Of a DNA stretch of 13,881 bases, positions 6,912 to 13,096 are shown in pieces. Source of the stretch: Alphaproteobacteria bacterium. Its GTDB lineage: Bacteria; Pseudomonadota; Alphaproteobacteria; Rs-D84. The position numbers and the translations under genes are program-made. Positions within the stretch are counted from its first letter, which is position 1. The number at the start of each line of letters is the position of its first letter. The notes beneath the pieces were generated by a model. It ran no database searches and was not told where the DNA came from. It saw nothing but the letters and a program-made list of their open reading frames with translations. The DNA lies in NCBI GenBank assembly GCA_017936185.1, contig JAGBGA010000030.1, forward strand, positions 1-13,881. Direction: 5' to 3'.

Positions 6912-7044
6912 GTTGAAAACTTCGTTGCGTAGGGTGCAGGGATTGCACCAAAAAATAATCCCCGCAAGTGCGGGGAGCTGTGGCACATAAGGCAAGTCCG
7001 AAAACCACAGGTCATTCTACGCAATGATTTTTCAACCTCCCCGC
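6912..7044. other. Highly structured untranslated block (leader RNA or replication origin candidate)
   Basis: Between divergent genes, 6912-7036 folds as a four-stem junction. P1 pairs 6912-6919 with 7029-7036 (8 bp) and 6923-6932 with 7017-7026 (10 bp, one G-T). P2 is GGTGCA/TGCACC (6933-6938, 6944-6949). P3 is CCCCGC/GCGGGG (6960-6965, 6970-6975). P4 is CTGTGG/CCACAG (6978-6983, 7005-7010). GCGGGGAG (6970-6977) can also pair with CTCCCCGC (7037-7044), which would break P3. On the plus strand it ends about 35 nt before the lipoprotein start codon, so it may be a regulatory leader. On the minus strand P3 is followed by ATTATTTTTT and could terminate. Because the element encodes a HUH Rep-like protein, an origin is another reading. 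No known RNA family recognised. Confidence 0.5.
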
Positions 7045-7078
7045 GCCATCTTTTGCACAACAATAGGTGGCTTTTTTT

Positions 7079-7681
7079 ATGAAAAAACTCTTAATATCAT
7101 GCTTCATATTGCCTGCGCTGGTTGCATGTCATGGCAACAAACAGCCTCTTACCAAATACTTCAAACCATATAAACACTGTTTATACGATGAACACAACGG
7201 TATAACCACCTGTGAAAGCCTGGAAATCAGTCATGGACTTGTATTTGAGTGCAAGCATACACAACCCGACAATAATTTAACCTGCACCAGCACAACACTG
7301 TTTGATTTCAATGACCTTAATAAACTGCCGATTTACTATAATGAATTTGAATTCAAAATAGATTCCAAGCCAAAGTCTAAATCACAGAACATAACACTTA
7401 TCGTCAACATACACACAGACTTAGAAACGCCATTGACAGCAAATAAAGTCAACGACAAAAACCAACGGTCTTTCAAATTTAACATCGTATCAGACAATTG
7501 TTATGACACATACTGTGACGAAAAAATCAATATATTCTTAGACAGAGAATACATATCAAAAAACATTGAAAACGGTATTTCATTAAAAATATACGGCAAA
7601 AACAACCAGTCATCAATATTGCACGTTGAACCACAACACATTGCAGATTTTGACAAATTCTTAACAAGTAAGGGATTATAG
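7079..7681 (+). CDS. Predicted lipoprotein, unknown function
   Basis: 200 residues from ATG 7079, with AGGTGG 8 nt upstream; a GTG at 7067 overlaps that ribosome-binding site and is less likely. The N-terminus is a lipoprotein signal: MKKLLISCFILPALVAC, lipobox LVAC with Cys17 as the acylated residue. The mature part is hydrophilic, rich in Asn, Lys and Asp, with several Cys (CLYD, TTCES, ECKH, LTCTS, NCYDTYCDE) and alternating beta-like stretches. No family recognised. Its stop codon is one base from the ATG of the GIY-YIG gene, so the two are surely co-transcribed and probably translationally coupled. Pairing an envelope lipoprotein with a nuclease-fold protein on a mobile element hints at surface exclusion or defence, but this is speculation. 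Confidence 0.8.
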   Translation: MKKLLISCFILPALVACHGNKQPLTKYFKPYKHCLYDEHNGITTCESLEISHGLVFECKHTQPDNNLTCTSTTLFDFNDLNKLPIYYNEFEFKIDSKPKSKSQNITLIVNIHTDLETPLTANKVNDKNQRSFKFNIVSDNCYDTYCDEKINIFLDREYISKNIENGISLKIYGKNNQSSILHVEPQHIADFDKFLTSKGL

Positions 7682-7682
7682 T

Positions 7683-8342
7683 ATGACACGTGGTATCATA
7701 TACATAATGTGGAATGAATTGTTTCCCGAACTGGTGAAAATAGGTATAACCAGTGGAAGCACGCCATCAGACGTAGAAAGGCGCAGGAAAGAGCTGTCCT
7801 GTGGTGAAAATATGCCACAACCATTTGAAGCAAAATTTGCCATTTGTGTGAACAACTACCAAAAAATTGAACAAATCATCCACAAAGGACTTGCAAAACT
7901 ACGCCATAACCCACATCGTGAATTCTTCAAACTAAGCGTTGACGAAGCCATCAATCTACTTTCTGGATACATCATAAGTGGTAGCGCAGTTGAAGTACCA
8001 ATAAAAAACTCTTTCAACCAAGAAGAAAAAAAGGCAATACAAACACTACAAAAACAACGTGCCAATATCACTTTCAGGTCTTTGGGAATACCCGTTGGCA
8101 CAACATTAACTTTCGCTTCTGCACCGCACATAAAAGTCAAAACAAAGAATGATTCACGTATTGTAATTTTACCAAACAACAAACACACAACACTGTCACA
8201 AGCAGCACGCACATTTCGCAATCAGACAAATCCTAAGAACAACATAAAAGGTTTGCCAGATGGGGCGAAAGACTTCTTGTACAACGGAAAAACCTTGTGG
8301 GAACTATTCTTGGAAAAACAACGTGCGGTCATAGAAGCATAA
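7683..8342 (+). CDS. T5orf172-type GIY-YIG protein with DUF4357-like C-terminus
   Basis: 219 residues; ATG at 7683 follows the upstream stop TAG by one base, with AAGGGA before it. Residues 4-90 match the T5orf172/MUG113 branch of the GIY-YIG superfamily: GIIYIMWNELFPELVKIGIT (GIY and YIG equivalents), DVERRRKELS with Arg residues of the second motif, and HNPHREFF, where Glu80 is at the place of the metal-binding Glu. The C-terminal part (about 127-215), with SLGIPVGTTLTF, a basic strand region and LSQAARTF, resembles the DUF4357 domain often fused to such proteins or restriction subunits. Function of the branch is poorly known; DNA cleavage or binding is plausible. Found in phages and mobile elements. 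It converges on the KGG gene with 3 bases between the stops. Confidence 0.83.
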   Translation: MTRGIIYIMWNELFPELVKIGITSGSTPSDVERRRKELSCGENMPQPFEAKFAICVNNYQKIEQIIHKGLAKLRHNPHREFFKLSVDEAINLLSGYIISGSAVEVPIKNSFNQEEKKAIQTLQKQRANITFRSLGIPVGTTLTFASAPHIKVKTKNDSRIVILPNNKHTTLSQAARTFRNQTNPKNNIKGLPDGAKDFLYNGKTLWELFLEKQRAVIEA

Positions 8343-8345
8343 ACT

Positions 8346-8687
8346 TTATAATCCTAAATATAATTTCAAGGGATTGTCCACAGATTCACACGACTTATTC
8401 TGGTCTGTTAAATGCAAAACTTTTTCCATTGCACGCAAGTCGCCAGATAACGCTTTCTTAAACAAAACCACCGCCATCACATCTTGATTTGTTATATTTG
8501 AGATGTCTGGAAACTCTCTTTCAATGTCTTTCACATCCATTGCTGGTGACTCAACAATCAACTGCAATGTTTTGGCGAAATGTTTCTGCTGCCTACGTGA
8601 CTCGCCACTCGCGATTCCACCTTTCCGCCCCAATTCTCTTGCTTCACTCTCGCTTCGTATTTTGTGTAAATTTTGTTCATTCGCCAT
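8346..8687 (-). CDS. Small KGG-motif protein, phage/mobile-element type
   Basis: 113 residues. Start ATG 8687 has a GGAGG ribosome-binding site that overlaps the end of the upstream Rep-like gene (TAATGGAGG), so the two form one operon. The N-terminal SEARELGRKGGIASGESRRQ is the KGG-type basic motif seen in many small phage and element proteins. The second half (TNQDVMAVVLFKKALSGDLRA, split by a short helix) matches what I recall of proteins annotated loosely as small-terminase-like or stress-induced, in which this part is helical. Could bind DNA and assist the Rep-like protein or packaging; no large terminase is present. Ends TAA, convergent with the GIY-YIG gene. Confidence 0.72.
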   Translation of the reverse strand: MANEQNLHKIRSESEARELGRKGGIASGESRRQQKHFAKTLQLIVESPAMDVKDIEREFPDISNITNQDVMAVVLFKKALSGDLRAMEKVLHLTDQNKSCESVDNPLKLYLGL

Positions 8688-8699
8688 TTTTAGCCTCCA

Positions 8700-9236
8700 T
8701 TAGCAAAACATATCACAGTCAAGGATAAAGTTATCATTTAGCCTTGTGTCACTCACCCCCAATTCCTTGGAAAAATACTCGTCAACCCTTGGTGAATACA
8801 CAGATTTTACCATTATGTCTGCCCCAAATTGTTTTGAAGTCGTCAATTTATCTTCTTCACTCGTCCAAACATCCATTTTTAGTTGATAAGACAAACTTTT
8901 TAACACATCCATGACTTCAGCCACCTGAAACTTGCTTATAATCCCCAAAAGAAAATGCGCATGCCTATTATTATATTTTCCAAACTCTTGCACACCCACC
9001 AATATAAAATACCGTTTGTGCACCTTATTCCAATGCCTCCCCAACAGTTTTCTAAACAGTATACAAAATATCGGCTTACAACTCTGACATAACTCAATCT
9101 TGTTTTCTGGTGGAACGCGAAATCGTACAGACACGAACAAAACACCATTTGACTCCAAACCAATCTTATTCAACCAATTTACAATCTCATATCTTGCAAC
9201 CATATCTCTTACCAATTCTTTTCCAACTGCACACAT
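8700..9236 (-). CDS. HUH-endonuclease-like replication protein
   Basis: 178 residues. Motif 1 may be VLFVSVRFR (32-40). The metal-binding motif is HAH (92-94) within RHAHFLLGI, preceded by VGVQEFGKYNN as in rolling-circle Rep proteins, where EFG..G.xHxH is common. A YxxK motif follows: Tyr154 in EYFSKEL, the candidate nicking tyrosine with Lys157. This order is that of single-tyrosine HUH enzymes that nick one strand at an origin. The protein is short and lacks a helicase domain, so it would rely on a host helicase. Start ATG 9236 has no clear ribosome-binding site; ATG 9203 is an alternative. Ends TAA. Upstream 9237-9337 shows no further gene. Family assignment rests on motifs only. Confidence 0.66.
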   Translation of the reverse strand: MCAVGKELVRDMVARYEIVNWLNKIGLESNGVLFVSVRFRVPPENKIELCQSCKPIFCILFRKLLGRHWNKVHKRYFILVGVQEFGKYNNRHAHFLLGIISKFQVAEVMDVLKSLSYQLKMDVWTSEEDKLTTSKQFGADIMVKSVYSPRVDEYFSKELGVSDTRLNDNFILDCDMFC

Positions 9237-9337
9237 TTTTGTGGGCAGTGAATATTAAGATTTAACTTTAAGGTGATAAATAGCCAAAAAACAGCACAGT
9301 ACCAGCGCATAAAGCAATAAAATTCAGACCAATAACA

Positions 9338-9547
9338 TTACAGTCCGTTTTGAGTTTGTATCCAGTTATAGAACTTATTTGTGTCAATAAAAACCTTGCG
9401 CCCAATACGAACAACTGAACCACTAGATTTCATGCCATTGATAGTTTCAAGATTGATAAGCTTCCGCATTCCACCATAAGTAAAGGCAGGATTTTCGGCA
9501 ACAAACTGTTTTACAGTCTTCAAAGACACACACGCATTTTCTACCAT
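9338..9547 (-). CDS. AlpA/excisionase-like helix-turn-helix protein
   Basis: 69 residues, with a strong AAGGAG site before ATG 9547. The sequence TVKQFVAENPAFTYGGMRKL followed by VVRIGRKVFIDTNKFYNWI has the MerR/AlpA-type layout: a helix-turn-helix, a short basic wing with RIGRKV, and a C-terminal helix. Similar small proteins sit beside integrases on proteobacterial islands and act as recombination directionality factors or regulators. Position between integrase unit and replication genes fits. Whether it is the excisionase or only a regulator cannot be told. Ends TAA. Confidence 0.75.
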   Translation of the reverse strand: MVENACVSLKTVKQFVAENPAFTYGGMRKLINLETINGMKSSGSVVRIGRKVFIDTNKFYNWIQTQNGL

Positions 9548-9642
9548 AATTTACTCCTTGTTATTCTGCTGTGATACCACGAATATAATATACTTTGACA
9601 AGGAGATAAAGACGGCATGCATGCATCCCGTACTAATAAGTT

Positions 9643-10356
9643 TTACTTATCTAGCACTTCCTTTTTGAAACGATTATATAGTTGTATCGCCCGTTCTTTT
9701 CCTAAGAATTTTGTTGTACCATCAGGATATTCTAACGTGCATTTATCTAATATGGCTGCGATTATATCCCGTCTGGTAGGCTTTTTACCTGGTGTAGCAG
9801 GATTAACAAGTAATGCTGTACCATGTTTTTCATATTCTTCCTTAAAAAACTGGAACGCCGCCCCCATTACTAATTCGTCTTGTTCCCATCTACGTTTGGA
9901 AGCATCGGATGCATTTTTATGAATCGCACGTTTATAAATATCTTTTGCACGATTTTTTAACTCATCTGGTTGAGCATCTGGAAGATATTCTTTGTTAATC
10001 AGGTATTGAACCGCCTGATATGCCGTGTCCAAAAATCTGTTGCGTTGCTTCTTAGCATATTCTGTACCCCACATCTGACGGTCAACCAACACCAACATCT
10101 GTTGCAGTAGCATAAAATCTATACCATACTCAAAATCTGTGTGCGATTTAATAAAATCAAATAATTCATCTTCATCCGACAAATCAAAGGCTTCCATCAT
10201 ATGATGCAGCAATATCTGAACCTGAAAAACAACATCCTCATTTTCCCCTCTAGGCTTATTTTGTAAATCCTGTCCCAAAACCCGCTGCAAACAACTTTTA
10301 TCAAACGCCCAGTTATTGTACACAATTTTACCCAAATCAGATTCAAGCTTTGACAT
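9643..10356 (-). CDS. Unknown protein translationally coupled to the integrase
   Basis: 237 residues from ATG 10356, which has AAAGGTG just upstream and overlaps the integrase 3' end by 14 bases in another frame; a GTG at 10365 is a less likely start. Soluble, helical and charged, with no signal peptide or membrane helix. The C-terminal part (KKPTRRDIIAAILDKCTLEY and KFLGKERAIQLYNRFKKEV) looks like a compact helical, possibly DNA-binding, domain. No family recognised. The overlap implies that its amount is tied to the integrase, so a role in integration, excision or control of the element is likely (inference). Ends TAA. The 95 bases to the HTH gene hold no other gene. Confidence 0.7.
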   Translation of the reverse strand: MSKLESDLGKIVYNNWAFDKSCLQRVLGQDLQNKPRGENEDVVFQVQILLHHMMEAFDLSDEDELFDFIKSHTDFEYGIDFMLLQQMLVLVDRQMWGTEYAKKQRNRFLDTAYQAVQYLINKEYLPDAQPDELKNRAKDIYKRAIHKNASDASKRRWEQDELVMGAAFQFFKEEYEKHGTALLVNPATPGKKPTRRDIIAAILDKCTLEYPDGTTKFLGKERAIQLYNRFKKEVLDK

Positions 10357-11422
10357 CACCGTCACCTTTTGTTGTAAAGTATATTTTTGCCGTATCCTCC
10401 ATTACAGAACGTTTATATCCAGGCGACAGATGCGCATAACGTTTTGTAATTTTTAAGTCTTTGTGTCCCAAAATTTCTGCAATAATTGCCATATTTACAT
10501 TAGTCATCGCCAAATAAGATGCGCAAGTGTGTCGCAAATCATGAAATCTAAAATTTTCTATCCCTGCAGTCCTGATTATATCTTTCCAACAATACGTAAT
10601 ATCCAGCGCACCAGACCCATCATGACTCGGAAAAACATAAGGACTTTTTCCGCGCTTAGCATACAACTTTTTTAATTCCTCCAGCGCAGGCTCTATCAAC
10701 TGCAACACCCTATATTCACCATTTTTAGTCTCCCACAAAATTGCAGTATTAGCATTAAAGTCAATATCCTCCCAGCGCAAGCGCAGAATTTCCATCTTGC
10801 GTGCCCCAGTAGTCAATGCAACCAAAACAATCGCGTAAATATAAGGATTTGTAGAATTTCGTGCAGATTCAAGCAAGTTTTCGCGCTCTTCATCTGACAA
10901 ATATCTCACGCGTGGTTTAGGCTCTTGTAAATGTGATATTTTACTAATTGGGTTATCATCTATCCATTCAAGCTCTTTGACCGCATAAGAAAAAACAACC
11001 GACAATGCCGCCATATATCTATTAACCGTTGAACAAGACTTCTTCTTACCCCTGGTTTCCATATTTTGTATCTTTTCACGAGCATCCAAAATCATTTTTG
11101 TGTTGATGTTTATTAGCGCATACTTACCCACCAGCTGTCGCCAAACTTCCAAATGCCTCTTGGTATCAACTGCACCATTCCCCTTGTATGGCAACACCTT
11201 GTTAACATACAAATCAATCAACTCTTCAACAGTGCGCTTTTTTGCCTCACGCACAATCAAGCGCATACCACCCCTTATATCAGATTGAGTTTTATCTGCC
11301 CATTCTTTGGCAAGTGTCTTTGTAGTAAAAGTTTCAGAAATTTCAGGATACCCCTTTAACCGAACCTTTACACGATATGACACCTTTCCATTTTTTGACT
11401 CGCGTTTTTCAATAGTTGCCAT
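10343..11422 (-). CDS. int: Tyrosine recombinase, tRNA-Gln-specific integrase
   Basis: 359 residues; ATG 11422 has AAGGAA 7 nt upstream. Residues 1-60 form an arm-binding type N-terminus (SYRVKVRLKGYPEISETF), 62-155 the SAM-like core-binding domain, 170-350 the catalytic domain. All catalytic residues are visible: Arg208 in TTGARKMEILRLRW, Lys233 in the beta-hairpin, His294 and Arg297 in FHDLRHTCASYL, His320 in ILGHKDL, and Tyr329 in KRYAHLSPG. It should recombine the tRNA-Gln repeats at 5309 and 11760, integrating and excising the element. Oriented away from the tRNA with a 338-bp gap that holds candidate arm sites. It ends in TGA, the only gene in the window that does so apart from the internal TGA at 12384. 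Confidence 0.95.
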   Translation of the reverse strand: MATIEKRESKNGKVSYRVKVRLKGYPEISETFTTKTLAKEWADKTQSDIRGGMRLIVREAKKRTVEELIDLYVNKVLPYKGNGAVDTKRHLEVWRQLVGKYALININTKMILDAREKIQNMETRGKKKSCSTVNRYMAALSVVFSYAVKELEWIDDNPISKISHLQEPKPRVRYLSDEERENLLESARNSTNPYIYAIVLVALTTGARKMEILRLRWEDIDFNANTAILWETKNGEYRVLQLIEPALEELKKLYAKRGKSPYVFPSHDGSGALDITYCWKDIIRTAGIENFRFHDLRHTCASYLAMTNVNMAIIAEILGHKDLKITKRYAHLSPGYKRSVMEDTAKIYFTTKGDGDVKA

Positions 11423-11565
11423 TTTTGTATTCCTTAGAACAAATCATAACCGTTTATGCAACTGTACAACCCCACAGCCACAACGTCAACAAGATTCAGA
11501 ATCTGACAATGTTGATTAACAAAACCCCAGAAAACCGCCAACACACCCACAAAAACCCACCACAT

Positions 11566-11582
11566 GGGACAATTACGGGACA
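11566..11582 (-). promoter_or_regulatory. Putative integrase arm-type site, right end, inner
   Basis: On the minus strand TGTCCC-GTAAT-TGTCCC, hexamers 11 bp apart as at the two other sites; orientation is opposite to the outer site. Confidence 0.5.
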
Positions 11583-11670
11583 ATAACTACCAAAAAGAAC
11601 AAAAATTTTACCATTTTGCAATCTATCATCCCTGAAATGATTCTATTTGATTATGATTCGTTATACCGTG

Positions 11671-11687
11671 TGTCCCGTCAGTGTCCC
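11671..11687 (+). promoter_or_regulatory. Putative integrase arm-type site, right end, outer
   Basis: TGTCCC-GTCAG-TGTCCC, 11-bp period, about 73 bp from the right core repeat. Matches the left site at 5461-5477. Confidence 0.55.
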
Positions 11688-11759
11688 AAAAACAAAATAA
11701 ACACCCTGCCAAACGACAGGGTTTAACTTTACAATCAGCAGATATTACTGACAAAATTC

Positions 11760-11805
11760 TTGGTTGGGGCAGCTGGATTCGAACCAACACTGACGGAGTC
11801 AGAGT
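11760..11805. repeat. Right attachment site, inside tRNA-Gln
   Basis: 46 bases identical to 5309-5354, covering the tRNA-Gln gene from the anticodon stem through the CCA end. Confidence 0.92.
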
Positions 11806-11834
11806 CCGGAGTTCTACCATTAAACTATGCCCCA
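11761..11834 (-). tRNA. tRNA-Gln (anticodon CUG)
   Basis: 74 nt including an encoded CCA. Acceptor TGGGGCA/TGCCCCA, D-stem GTTT/GAAC with loop AATGGTA, anticodon stem CCGGA/TCCGT with loop CTCTGAC (anticodon CTG at positions 34-36, T33 before it), variable CAGT, T-stem GTTGG/CCAGC with loop TTCGAAT, discriminator A. One mismatch at 27-43. The U1-A72 pair and anticodon identify glutamine. It is the integration target, restored intact by the element. Confidence 0.95.
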
Positions 11835-11845
11835 ATGCGCCCCGG

Positions 11846-11874
11846 ATTATAAGGCTTTTATTTTCACAACGCAA
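11846..11874 (-). promoter_or_regulatory. tRNA-Gln promoter
   Basis: Minus strand TTGCGT (11874-11869), 17-nt spacer, TATAAT (11851-11846), followed after 11 bases, which include CCGGGGCGC, by the tRNA 5' end. The GC-rich bases after the -10 box resemble the discriminator of stringently controlled stable-RNA promoters. Confidence 0.8.
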
Positions 11875-11911
11875 GCAGAAAGTTTTTTCCATGTAAAAAT
11901 TCCCACGCAAT

Positions 11912-11926
11912 GGTTCCTATGGAACC
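11912..11926. repeat. Small hairpin upstream of the hydrolase gene
   Basis: GGTTCC-TAT-GGAACC, a 6-bp stem with 3-nt loop, between the tRNA promoter and the hydrolase gene. No T-tract; role unclear. Confidence 0.35.
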
Positions 11927-11984
11927 GGCCCCCAAAAATACAAATAATTTATATTGGATAAATAACAAAAAGGGGGAAATACAC

Positions 11985-13070
11985 ATGACACAGGTAAAAA
12001 TACTTGGTGCATTGGTTGCGTGTCTTGCAATAGTTTCGCGCGCCGACGCATGCACTGGAATCACCCTAAAGTCCAACGATGGCGCAACAATTGTTGCACG
12101 CACAATGGATTGGTCGGGTGCCGAAATGAACAACATGTACACAATTGTTCCACGTGGCCATGAACAACAATCTTTATTACCCGATGGTTCGACAAATGGT
12201 TTGAAATACACATCATTATACGGGTATGTTGGCCTGGCGGTCCAACAACCTGAATTTGTCGTCGACGGCACAAACGAAGCCGGCCTTTCAGCCGCCCTGT
12301 TTTACTTTCCAAACTATGGTGAATATATTGAATACAACGAAGCATCCAAAGACATAACCCTTGCCGACTTTCAAGTCGTATCATGAATATTATCACGCTT
12401 TTCCACAATTGACCAAGTCAAAGAAGCCATTAACAACGTCCGCATTGTTAACATAGACCCCAGCGCATCAACCGTCCACTGGCGCATAACGGAACCGAAT
12501 GGTCGTCAAGTTGTAATGGAAATTGTAAATGGCGCCCCCAACTTTTATGAAAACGAAGTTGGCGTATTAACAAATTCACCTGGATTTGAATGGCAACTGA
12601 CGAATTTAAACAATTATTTCAATTTGCATCCTGGCACTGCGGGTCCAACACCATTTGGCCCAATAAGATTACGTGCATTTGGGGCGGGTTCTGGATTTCT
12701 TGGGTTACCGGGTGACTTTACCCCACCATCACGTTTTGTTCGTGCGGCATTTTTTTCAACATATTCAATTCCCCAAAACACCGCATACAAAGCAATCGAA
12801 CAATCATTTCATATTTTGAACAATTTTGATGTTCCATTGGGCATTCAATTTGCGATTGGTTCAGCCCCGAACAACATGCCATCTGCGACACAATGGACGG
12901 TTGCGACCGACCTGAAAAACATGAAGATATATTATCACACGATGTACAATCGTCTTATTCGTCGCATTGACATGACAGATATTGACTTTACATCTGTACC
13001 GTTTCAACATCATTCACTTGACATCGGAACACAACAAACAATAATTCCGGTCAAGATAGACACAAAATAA
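11985..13070 (+). pseudogene. Choloylglycine hydrolase / penicillin V acylase family, interrupted by one in-frame TGA
   Basis: 361 codons from ATG 11985 (AGGGGGAAA before it) to TAA 13070, one frame throughout except TGA at codon 134 (12384-12386). The signal peptide MTQVKILGALVACLAIVSRADA would be cleaved to expose Cys23, the N-terminal nucleophile. Arg39 and Asp42 lie 16 and 19 residues on, as Arg18 and Asp21 do after Cys2 in bile salt hydrolases. Asn97 (DGTNEAGL), Asn197 (VLTNSPGFEW) and Arg250 (LPGDFTPPSRFVRA) complete the site. The family cleaves amide bonds of conjugated bile salts, penicillin V or acyl-homoserine lactones; the signal peptide puts this one in the periplasm or outside. 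After TGA the text reads ILSRFSTIDQVKEA, and in relatives a Trp typically precedes this, so TGG to TGA is the simplest change. The two parts alone would be inactive: nucleophile in one, Arg250 in the other. Confidence 0.85.
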
Positions 13071-13076
13071 CAACAA

Positions 13077-13095
13077 TCGGGGCATTACGCCCCGA
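13077..13095. terminator. Hairpin between convergent genes
   Basis: TCGGGGC/GCCCCGA with loop ATTAC (stem 7 bp, 13077-13083 and 13089-13095), two bases from the stop of the minus-strand repeat gene. T-richness on either side is modest, so termination is likely but not certain. Confidence 0.6.
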
Positions 13096-13096
13096 A

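Larger units (their letters stand above)
11423..11759. other. Gene-free right arm of the element
   Basis: About 340 bases between the integrase start and the right core repeat. No gene is seen. It holds C/A-rich sequence near the integrase and two paired TGTCCC sites (11566-11582 and 11671-11687), consistent with the recombination arm of attP and the integrase control region. Confidence 0.6.
5309..11805. mobile_element. Integrative element in the 3' end of tRNA-Gln(CUG), about 6.45 kb
   Basis: Bounded by 46-bp perfect direct repeats (5309-5354 and 11760-11805) that equal the tRNA-Gln gene from its anticodon stem through CCA. The tRNA stays intact at the right end. A tyrosine recombinase gene lies at that end, as is usual for tRNA-targeting elements. 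Inside are an excisionase-like HTH gene, a HUH Rep-like gene with a KGG-motif partner, and cargo genes. Paired TGTCCC sites lie at both ends. No structural phage, large terminase or conjugation genes are visible, so a satellite or integrated plasmid-like element fits better than a complete prophage or ICE. Confidence 0.9.

Noticed and set aside
6863..7063. A 66-codon minus-strand open frame
   Set aside because: It overlaps the paired structure almost entirely, has no ribosome-binding site and no recognisable protein pattern.
11985..13070. General UGA-to-Trp reassignment in this genome
   Set aside because: The long neighbouring genes use TGG for all Trp and contain no in-frame TGA; one codon is too little evidence.
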